Source: Desmodesmus armatus
Taxonomy: Eukaryota; Chlorophyta; Chlorophyceae; Sphaeropleales; Scenedesmaceae
DNA length: 64,000 nt
Reading direction: 5' to 3'
Assembly: GCA_007449985.2 (NCBI GenBank)
Contig: VIIQ02000611.1
Span: forward strand, 142,266-206,265
In this document: positions 10,157 through 20,300 of the stretch, one piece after another
How positions within the stretch are numbered: the first letter of the stretch is position 1
Layout of the letters: each line of letters begins with the position of its first letter
Notes under the pieces: generated by a model
Databases searched by the model: none
The model's input: only the letters and a program-made list of their open reading frames with translations
What the model was told of the DNA's origin: nothing
Program-made: the position numbers and the translations under genes

Positions 10157-11987
10157 ATGGCCCGCGTCGCAGCTCTCTTGTTCCTGGCAATGCTGGCTGT
10201 GGGTACCCTTGCCGATGATGCTGTGCCACCCAAAGTCGAGAATGTGGACCACTCCCGTCACCACCACGACTGGGACCACCATGAGCACCATGAGCACCAT
10301 GAGAAGAAGGAGCTGACCAAACAACGTGAGCGACGTTTGACAACGACAAAAGCAGCGACAGCAAACACTTGTGCGGTGCATTCATATCAGCGCGTGGTCA
10401 AACAGGCTCGTCAACCAAGGATAAAGCGTTGCTGGCTGGTATACCGGTATACCTAGTACTTGCTGCACTGCAGTAGCTGAGTGGAGCTGTGCTTTGTTGT
10501 TTTTTCTTGCAGGTTGAACTTCTACGAGCCAGACAATGCTTTCATTACTTCATTCGGTGAAGAAACTAACACCGCTGGTACACCTGCAGGATACTCGTAA
10601 GGGCAAAGCTGCATGTGCTGGATTATGTATGCATCATGGGGTCTGCATGATGATGCAGCTGCCAGCACCATTGGCAATATCTACAATCCTCATTTTCATC
10701 TTGTTTTGTCTGCATGCAGGGGCTACCTGACTTGTGGCAAGAAAGGTGACGCTGCAATGGCTGTCTGCCACCAGGTGCAGTACCTGAGGCAGCTTGGGTT
10801 ACTTCATTGCGCCGTGCTGTGTTCACTTGTGTCCTCTGCACCAACGTGGCTATGAGAGTGACTGCACTGACTAGCACATGGCTTGAATGTGCCTTTGCCG
10901 GCCGCTCAGTGGTGCCGAGCTGTACATTGTGCGATGCTGCAGAGCCGTGTTTGAGCGATGTAAACCCAACAATTGTATGTCTCACCAATAAATACCCTAC
11001 TGCATGTTGCGTTGCTTGCAGGCCGGTATCTTCACAGGCCAAGCCACAGAGAACGACATTGAGCCCTTCCAGCAGGCCGTGCAGATGCTCGCCTGGTGAG
11101 TATGTGGTGCAATCACAGCAGACTCCTATGCTTGCTAGTAGGGGGGGTGCAGCAGTGACTATCGACACTGCTTATGTGAAGGTTTAAGGTGAAGGTTTTG
11201 AGCCCATGCAAATTTTGGTGGCTGGACAGCACACGTGTTGGATTCACAAATCAGCAGTCCCCCTACATGAGCCTCACCAGACCGGGTGCTATTGTTGATG
11301 CTGGGGCCAGCTGACTCTTTGCTGCACGAGGTCGAGGGCGTTTCCATCGTTAACCTGTGGGCTGCTGCTGCTGCTGCTGTTGCTGCTGCTAGTGAGATCA
11401 AGGCAAACTCCTGTGGCATTCCCGTGGGTCAGATCCACGGCATTGGCCTGACCTTCAACGGTAAGCATGGCGGCATTCATGTCTGCCTTGACCATCAACA
11501 GCCATTTGTTTCATGCAGCAAGCACTGCCTGGCAGTCACAGTGACAAACCAGCCTTCAACAGTAAGCTGGGAGGCTACACTGGCCTTCCTGTCCCAGCCA
11601 CCTTGATTCGCACTTTGAATTGCACCTTTGAATTGGTCACACCCTTTGTTGTGCGTTTGAGCCCTGCTGTGTACACACATTGCACTGCACGTAGCAGGCC
11701 TCACTTCATGCAACACAGCCAAGTCCCAGTCCACCACAGTTGTCCCAGCCCGCTTGTAGCTTATGCATGGCCATAACGCTCATCATACTTTGTTATCACA
11801 TGCAGGCAACTGGGCCCAAGTACCTGGCCAGGGGGCTGGTGGCGCTGGACCGGGTTCCATCTACCCCGTCTATTTCAGCGTCATCGGAGGAACCAAGGCC
11901 TACGCCAACGTGATTGGAGGCACCGTCACATTCACAGGAAACTCCGACGGTATCGTCACCACCATGGCCCTGCGCAGGGCTGCCTAG
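10157..11987 (+). CDS. Secreted protein with His-rich N-terminus and dirigent/AOC-like C-terminal motif
   Basis: Exons: 10157-10325, 10513-10596, 10720-10774, 11022-11095, 11393-11460 and 11806-11987 (TAG). The start at 10157 is preferred to the in-frame ATG at 10091 because it begins a good signal peptide (MARVAALLFLAMLAVGTLA). After it comes a His/Glu-rich segment (DHSRHHHDWDHHEHHEHHE), a possible metal-binding tail. The C-terminal part has YPVYFSVIGGTKAYANVIGG, resembling the GGTGxY...G strand-turn pattern of dirigent/allene-oxide-cyclase-like barrels. That link is tentative. Exons 2-6 join in phase, but exon 1 to exon 2 does not (phase 1 donor against an acceptor needing phase 2). A missed micro-exon or a one-base error is likely. 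Confidence 0.6.
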
Positions 11988-12084
11988 TAAGCCCCCGGTC
12001 CTGGGGCAGCCTGCTGGCACCAACCAACCGTGCCTTGTGGACCAAGACCAAGCGCTTCTGAGCTCTGTGGGATCGACCGAGTGA

Positions 12085-12178
12085 ACAAGACCAGGCAAGC
12101 ATCAAGAAGAAGAAGACCAGGCAAGCATGAAGAAAAAGAAGACCAGGCAAGCATGAAGAAGAAGAAGAGGAAGAACCA
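12085..12178 (+). repeat. Minisatellite in 3' region
   Basis: Three to four units of about 26 bp carry GACCAGGCAAGCATGAAGAA. They lie about 100 bases after the stop of the secreted-protein gene, probably in its 3' UTR. Confidence 0.7.
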
Positions 12179-13589
12179 GGTTTGATGAAGGGCATCTGAC
12201 GATGGCAAGGTGGACAGGCGGGATCATGAAGGTGGTGTGTGGAGGCAGCTCCTGCTCCTACCTGACACCGCACCCTGAATCTACTGACCCAGCCCAGAGA
12301 AGCACTGCAGCTGTGACAGCTGCCTGCTGCAAGCAGCATCTTGGGTTTTAGAACCCTGCATGGCATGATGTCAGCTCCAGCAGAATTTTGAATGCATTTG
12401 GAAGATCACGTGCGTTACGTGATGGTGGCAGGTTACTAACCTATCTGCATTGTGCTGATCGTGTGAGCTGGACTTTGTGGGTCCGCCTTTACACACCTGC
12501 TTGTGCAACTTGATAGTTTGGTCAGCAGCATGAGCAGCTTTGTAAACTTTTTGGTGATGAAAGCAGGAGTGTCCGCATCGGCAACCTGCACCTTGGTAGT
12601 GCATCTTGGTAGTTAGGCCAGCAGCATGAGCCGTTTTGGTTGCCGCAACTTGGCAATGCTTGGCCAGGCTTTCCGCAATCACTGGTTGGTTGGTGATATC
12701 AGCAACGTATGCATGAAATGCAGCCGGCATTGAGACATGCCGAGTTTGCAACTGTCTAGCTGCAGGATCCTACCATCCTTGCTCTGGACATCTGATTGTG
12801 GACACCTGCAACATGGTGTCGTGCATTTGAGGCTGGCATCTGTGGCTGTCACTCATTCAATCTGGAGAGGAACCATCTACAGTTTGTTGTGGACGCAGTC
12901 AGCTGTCACCAGCAACAGGACTCCCAAGCACCACCTTGTGGACTCCTTACATGCATGTATCTAAGGTTGGCAAATTGCGCTGTTTCCCTGTCAGTGGTTG
13001 ACCGAGTCTGCATGCCCTCAGCAGTACATCTTCACCTTCACCGTTCACTTGCAATAGTTGACGCATTTGGCAACATGAACTGGCTAGCGGATGTACTGGA
13101 AAAGGTACTGCGCAACATAGGTCAGCTGCAGCTGGAGCAGGCGTAGGTGTCTCAGATTCACTTCAGCAAAACAGTCCTGAACCCAACCCACACACATGAA
13201 GCACCATAATACCACAGCATACATCTTATTTAGCAACCAATATAAACACAAAAAACAAGTGATACATGTTCACATGGATATGTTCACAGCTGTTGCAAGC
13301 ATGCAAAAATCACCCAAAGCGGAGTATGTTGAGCAAGGCTGCTTAGCAATCAAGAAAACCTGAGGCACCTGCAAGCCGGCCAGAAGTCCATCACATCATC
13401 ACAAGGCTACCTGGCTGCCAATGCTGCCTTGCATCATTGGCAAGCAGCTACTCAGTCTGCCCTACTCTCCCGTCGTCACAGAACATATGTGTACACCCAT
13501 GTTGGCAATGTCCAGCCGGGGCTGAACAACTTGCGGTGCTGAGCAGCGGCTCGGTAGCCTGGCATGCATCTGCTTGTGGCTACTGACTG
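12179..13589. other. Convergent intergenic region, no gene seen
   Basis: This sits between the 3' ends of the secreted-protein gene and the SERAC1-like gene. The short open frames are low in recognisable features, and nothing is supported. Confidence 0.35.
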
Positions 13590-15353
13590 CTACTGAGCTG
13601 CTACCAGCCTCTGCAGCAAGCGCAGCTTCACCGGTAGCATGCTGCAAGGCGCTTCAGCACCAGCGCCACCCTCCTGCAACGCAAAACAAGCGGCACCCAC
13701 ATTTATCTTGATGTGAGAGATCACCAACAACACTATCAACATCAGCACAGGCAGTACCCCCGTCTGCAAGGCAGCAGGTACACTGCCATGTTACACCCCA
13801 TAGGGAAGCAGAAGAAAGTGCCGGTACACCCTTACGATGGTGATTGTCCTGTTACCCTTGCATGGCAGTCAACAGCATGCATTGCAGGACATATTGGGTG
13901 TTTCACCAACAGACACAAACTAGTCATGAGCAAGGGCCGCTGCTGAATGAAGAATACGTGGCCTTGTTGCCAACAAGAACACAGTGTGGTTTGCATATCT
14001 CCTTCCTGAGCGAGCTCTGCTGCTAAATGCAACGCCCTATGAACCCGTTACTGCTGCTGTGAGCAGCTACTACTGTGAGCTTCACACGTACCTGCATCAG
14101 CTGCTGCAGGAATCGCTGCAACGCCACGCATGACGGGTGGCTGCTGCTGGTCGGCCTGCATACCCCATACTGGTCGGCAGGCACTGCCACAAAGCTTGTC
14201 ATGCCCTTCGCTGCGGCCCTGAGCGGGACTGACTGACAGGGGTCCAGCTGCAAGGAACGACATGGAAGCAGAGGGGCGGCATGGAGATGTTGTGTCAACA
14301 TATGAAGGGGTGTGGAGGGTGGCGCCACCTGGCAGGCAGTGTCTGCTGCTGTTGTTCCTGCTGTATCTGCGAGTTGCCAAGGCTGTCAAACACACACAAA
14401 ATGCTGATGCGTGTAACAGCACAAAGTCAGTTTGCTTGCAGCAAAGAACTACACCTCCTGTCACACCCTACACTCAGTGTACACAGTGACTGTGAGCAGT
14501 GCACAGGAAAGTGCTTAGTCTGCGGCGAGCTCGGTTTCCTGAACTGCTGAGCCTTTGCTGCTTCTGTTGCATTTTGGCAACACACCTGCACAGCAACCCA
14601 CCTGCATGCTTGCAACACCATGCTTGCAACACACCTGCACAGCAGCGCCAACTCCCAGCGTCTTCCACCCATGGCTACTGCACATTGCTGAAAACTTGCG
14701 GCAGACCGGCGCCAGGTCTGGCAATACATACTCATACTCTGGCAAAGCCAGGCGTGGCACAGGCTGGTGTGGGGTTGAGTAGAACACCACAGCCCTTATG
14801 TTGTGCAGGATGGCAGTACACTGCTCCTGCTGGCAGGCTGGCAGCTGGGGGCTGCTGGCGCAGTGCTGCAGCCGTATGCAGGCCTCCTACAAGATCAGGG
14901 TGCAGCAGCAGCCAGGGGTGGGCATACATGCTTCGATGTGCTCAGTTGATGAGCTTGTGTCGCAACCAACTGGTACTTTGCCTGGTTGCTAGCGCGTGCA
15001 TGCCCCCCTACCCTCAAAGACCAAACATATGCGCCTGGTCGGCAGCGCACGCGGCCCTCTCAGTACACATTACACAAGATGTGTCAACCAGCGCACCTTG
15101 AGAAGGTGTCCACCAAACCCTTGTGCTACCAGCACTAGCTGTTGCTCGTCATTCCCTTGCTGCTGCTGTGCCTGCAAGGCCTCTACCAGCAGGTCTGCAG
15201 CCCTGCAACTCCGCTGTTTGCTGCTGCGCAGTTCTGATGGGGCCAAGTGCACTGTGACTGTAATGGTGTGGAGGTGCACACAGCTCTGAAGTTGCTGCTC
15301 GACAGCTGGCACCCAGCTGTCAGGAGAGCTGTCTAGTGCATCAAAGAGAACTA
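13590..15353 (-). CDS. SERAC1-like alpha/beta hydrolase, nucleophile serine missing (C-terminal part)
   Basis: Readable exons on the minus strand are 15097-15353, 14635-14886, 14092-14247 and 13590-13673 (stop TAG), all joining in phase 0. The first reads VLFDALDSSPDSWVPAVE ... LVLVAQGFGGHLLK, the second AVVFYSTPHQPVPRLALPEY, the third FVAVPADQYGVCRP...PSCVAL. This order (nucleophile elbow, FYSTPH, then a late VPADxxxVCKP-type block) matches the SERAC1/alpha-beta-hydrolase family of lipid-remodelling proteins. The usual GHSMGG/THSMGG elbow is AQGFGG here, so the catalytic serine is glycine. The start and upstream exons (right of 15353) were not resolved, and a further exon between 14635 and 14247 is possible. 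Confidence 0.6.
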
Positions 15354-17385
15354 CTGTAAGTGAGCCCGCCTGCAGCAGTGAAGGGTTGCCAGGTTGTGTG
15401 CACAGCAGTTGTGTTGGTATTGGTCCAGGGGAGATGGGTGCAGGGGCAGCAGGGGTTCAGAGAGAGGGGAACAAGAGATGTTTTTACCATTTTACGTTCT
15501 GCTGCCTTGGGCTCTCTCTGTCACTCTCCAGGCTGTAGTCCCCACGTGAGCGTATCTCCCCACGTGCGCAGTATAATGGGCTGCAGAGACGCTTTGAAGA
15601 AGAACGGTGGTACCCGCAACAACAGAGTTGGCGAGGTTGTGCATACAGAAGGGAGCATCGAAGGGGGCACCTGAACCGCCGCGAAGGGGCTGACAGCAGG
15701 GAGGTCTTGTTAACGGCATAAACAAGCAGCAATTGTCATCATTCAAAAACGTACAGCATTCATAGCGGGGATTACTCACCACGACGTGGCTGGCATGTCA
15801 GACTTCCTCACCCCAGTGAGACAGTGCCCGGAACCGGGGAGGTAGCAAGATTTCCTGTGGAGACACTGGGAACACACAAAGATGGGAACATAGAACACAA
15901 TGAAACTAGCACTGGGTCCCCCACCGCCACCCCAGGCAACGAAAGCCTAACAAAGCAACCTCACAGTACAATAGTATACCCCAGTGCAAGGATCACCACC
16001 ACACGCCAGGCTGACCATACTTGTGTCTGATCATCAGACTCTGCTGCAGCGATGTGTTGCAAGTGCAAGCCTTTACCTGGAGTTGTGAGCCCCCCTCTCC
16101 ACCAACAAGGACCCACACACCAACTACAGTTTGTCGCAGCCCGCCCTTGTGTGTTGCTCATCCCAAAATGCGCTGCAGGCTGCCAGTCACTTGTCAAGCC
16201 AGTCACTTGTAAGCTGACTGGTGAGTACTGCTGAGCTGGTTTGAGAGGTACTGCTGCACTCCACCCTGGGGGACTGCAGGTCGTGGCTTTGAAATTGTTC
16301 AGGCCAACCTGAGGCTTGCCATTGCCACCCCACCCCCTACAACCCATCCTCATGTCCTTGACCACCATGCAGCTGATCTTGGCCACCAACTCAAGGGTGT
16401 GCACGCAGCGGTATTGCACACAGAAGCTCAATCCAAATAATGTCACTACAAAGCATGTACAAAGGGGGCGGGCGATGCAAACACGGGTGTGCACCAATTT
16501 GACTCATTGTTCAGTGTCTTGCACACACCTGCATCAAAACTGGACTTACCCGCTTCAACGTATTGCAGCTGCACAACACAGCGACCCATACATCTCAACA
16601 AAAGAACCACCAGTGCCTTGCTCAGCACAAACCGCCAAAGGTGCTGCAAAGAAACGCGCCTACTGCCGGCGGTAGTGAGCGCGACACACCGCTGAGGGTC
16701 ACCACTCCAACCACTCCAACGATCAAGCAATGTTACACCTGTAGCTATGAACCTCACAAGCTCATGCCAGCCGACCACTGAGATCACGGAGATAGAAGAC
16801 ACAAACCAGAGGTGACTACAACATGAACGATCAACCACAGAGTTGCCTTTCTGCCCGAACTGGCCCTGTGCAGCTACCCTCATGCCAACAGCACCACCTG
16901 AACGCCATGTGGATTCCCTTTCAGCGCGGCGACAGTGCATAACACTCACGCACACACGAAGACCGACTGCAGAGAAAGAAACGCAGCAGCTGCCACAACC
17001 AGCGTCACCAGTGCAGCAGACACTTTTGACCCAACCTGGGCAACCATCTGCGTACGCGCATACGTATGCCGCATGCTGCCTGCCCCAAGCCGCAAACGCA
17101 GTGGCATCCACACCTGTACCCACAGCCACAGCTGCTGCAGTTTCTGCAGCTCAGTGCCGCTGCAGCCAACTGCCTGTGCGCCAGGCAGGGCGACCATTCA
17201 CAACACATAGCCCACCACACACGCCAGCTGCCCCCAGTCACAACAAAAGCTGTGGCTGCAGCTGCACTGCCATTCTTTCTACCCAACAGCAGCTTAAAGT
17301 GCCTGATGGTTCTTGGTGCTCTTACTGGGTCGATGCCAAGCGGAATCCGGCAGCACAAGATGCTTCTTGGCTACCCCACTGCAGG
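15354..17385. other. Unresolved region, probably upstream exons of the SERAC1-like gene
   Basis: The phase of the first readable SERAC1-like exon (entered with one base already used) demands at least one more exon to the right. Several minus-strand frames between 15484 and 16497 are open, but none shows a convincing family motif, so no exon is claimed. Confidence 0.35.
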
Positions 17386-20300
17386 TCACTGCCGGTGCCC
17401 AGCGCCCCGCTGTCCCGAGAAGTACCGCTTCGCGATTCCCATGATGTACCCAGGCATGTTGCGCACCGCCGTCATGCTGTTCTGCCCCAGCTCCTTCAGC
17501 ACCGCCACCCCCTCCTCATGCGACAACCGCGCCAAGCAAGCAATGACACCCTCGTCAAAGTGCTCCTCCCGCAGCATCGGCGCAAACCGCTGGCACAGCT
17601 GCTCCGCGAGAAGCCGCTGCTCCGGCGGCAGGAGGTGGATGGCAGGCTCTCTCGAGAACTGAGGCTTATCACCACCACCTGCTGCAGGCCCGGCCCCTGC
17701 TGCTCCCCAATGATCCCCACCACCACCAGCAGCACCAGCACCGCCACCGCCCCTGCCAAAGCCCCCGCCGCTGCCGCGGCCGGCACCATAGCCCTCCCGA
17801 GGGGGGCCGCGCTGCTGAGCGTGGTGGTGGTCCCCGCTGCCTGGGCCACTGCCTGGGTTTCTGTGAGCCATGCCGGCCGCCCACACCTTCTTCACAGCAG
17901 ACTGCAGCAGGAGCAGAAACAAGCCGGCAAAAGGCAGAAGAGGAAGTACGCAAAAAGTATGAGGCGCATGCGCACACTTTGGTCAACCAACTTCCCTTGT
18001 CTGCGTCCTGGCGAAGGCATGCTGAATCACATTATATGCGGCCGTCAATGTAGTTAGTCGTTCGCATCAGCACACCAACCACCAGAACGCCACATGCAGC
18101 AGCCAAGTACAGCCAAAGCATTCACAGCAAAGCAACTCGTGCAGAAGAGTGTCACTGCTTGGCCTGCACGCCAACAACAGTGCTAGCTGACTACCAACAC
18201 GAACTGCTGATGCAACATCATCAACTGCATAAAGGCTCCGACCAAACACCAGCCGGTAGGGTCCGCCGCCCTTGTCTTCACCACACCAAGAAACACCAGC
18301 AGTAAGCAACGCCGTCAGGCAAGATGCCCTAGCCCTCAGCGGTATGCACCTACTGCCCCAGCCCCCCGCCCCTCACCATGAAGTATGCGTTGATGTTGCG
18401 TATCTGTGACTGTGGGTTGTCCAGTGCATCTGCTGCCTCCTGGATTGCTGCCAGCGCCTCAGGGGCAGGCATCTCAGCCAGCACCTGCCACACCTTGTCG
18501 TCCAGCATGCTCACCTGTAGGGCAGAGCAGGTGGGGGGGGGGGAGGAACACCAGGGGTTTGGATTCTCGCTCTCTCAGGATGAGGATTAGAAGGGAGCAG
18601 AAGACACAAAGAAGACACGTTTGCCACACCTTGTCGTCCAGCATGCTCACCTGGACGGCGGAGAAGGTGGCCCAGGGAAGGGGGGGGGGGGGGACACCAG
18701 GGGCAGGTAAAATTTGGTCAATTATAAGTGGGTGTGTCGGGTGCCAGCAGCTGCAGAGCGAAGGAGTGAGGATGGTGATGCGCGCGAGAGAGAGGAAGTA
18801 ATAACTGCGGAGTGATGTGTGCTGCACCGTGTGGGTCACGGTGAGAGCCTCAAACGAATGTGCAAATTCACCAAAGCCCGGCTGGGCGCAACAGCACATG
18901 CGTGAAGCAGGTATTGGAGCACAAGATGTGAGTGAATGTGGTTTGAAACAAAATTCACTTGAAAATTTTGCCATCCAGCCCAGGCCGGGAAATGAGTCAT
19001 TGTTGGCAAAATGCCGGTCTCCCTTTCTGCCTCCATGACTTCCTGCCCCACCAAACCTGCCGTATGTGGATTCAAACCTTGCAAGATCAAGGTATGGACC
19101 AACATACGGCAAACTTGTTGGGGCGGGAAGGCAGGGAGCCACAAAGGGAGACGCCCCCTGACCCCTCCCCAGTGAACTGCGGCCTGCCGTCTCAATAAAT
19201 GTCAAGATCTCATTGGAGCCTTTTTTATTCAATGGTAAGTTACCACACCAGAGCTTTGGACTGCAGTGCCACAGACGCCGCTGCGGCCAGACACAGGGGC
19301 TGGCGCATTGCCAGTCAGGCGTATCATTCACAGGGTACGGTATCATACACAGGGTACGGAAAAAGCGGCTTGGGCTGCCGCGCCCTGCAGTTAGTGAAGT
19401 GATCAGTCCGATTGAAACACACTCTCATGGGATGGCCGGCAGGAGAAAACATACAACAATGACGCGTTGCCACACCTTGTTATCCAGCATGCTCAGCTGT
19501 TCAGCGGAAGTGCATCGGGAGTGGTGGGAGGGGCTGGGTGCCGTAGGCTTGTCGTGGGGGACTATGCTGCTGCGTGGGATGAAGATACTGTCCCCCAGTA
19601 ACCAGCAGCAGCCAGCAGCAGCCGACCGCCAGCTCGCCGACTGCCAGCTGTAATAAATCTTGCCAACCATACCTCACAAAGCCCCCACACCACAACAGCT
19701 GCTGCACTCACGAACTCTGACTGCACCACGCACGTACCCCTCTCTCGCAACAAACTCACCAGCTCGTTCCCGCTGTCCCAGAGCGACTGCAGCTTCAGGG
19801 CCGGCGACGGGTTCACATACACCGCAAACGGTGACAGGTCGTGGAACTCAGCCACACGCACACCCAGCTGCCCCTGCTCCGCACCATAGTTCTTCCGCCC
19901 CGCCGCCCATTCCTGCGGTACCCCTGCCGGCACTGCTGCCTCTGCTGCTGCCGCCGCCGCTGCTGCTGGCTGCTGCACACCCAGCCCCTGCTGTGTCGAC
20001 AGCACCGCAGCACTCCCTGGTACTGCCAGCACCTGCTGCTGTCCTGCAGCTGCCTGCACGCCCTGTGCTGAGCTGGTGCTGACCAGCATGTACTGCGGAA
20101 CACCACCCGCAGCAGTAGGTGCTGCGGTCAGCACCAGGCCGGGTGCCGCTGCTGCTGCAGGAGCCGCTAGCGCTGCCTGCAAGCCAGACAGGCCTGCAAT
20201 ACCCCCTGCCAAAGCAGCAGTCCCCGCAGTACCAGCTATCACCAGTCCGCCGTTCAGCCCGGGGGCTATGATCGTGCCAGGAGGCAGACCTCCAGGTGCT

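Noticed and set aside
11515..11570. Possible extra exon in the secreted-protein gene
   Set aside because: Entering it from the donor at 11460 gives a stop codon within eight residues.
16843..18057. 404-codon open frame on the plus strand
   Set aside because: It is antisense to the last exon of the acidic-domain gene, has no family motif, and is explained by GC-rich composition.
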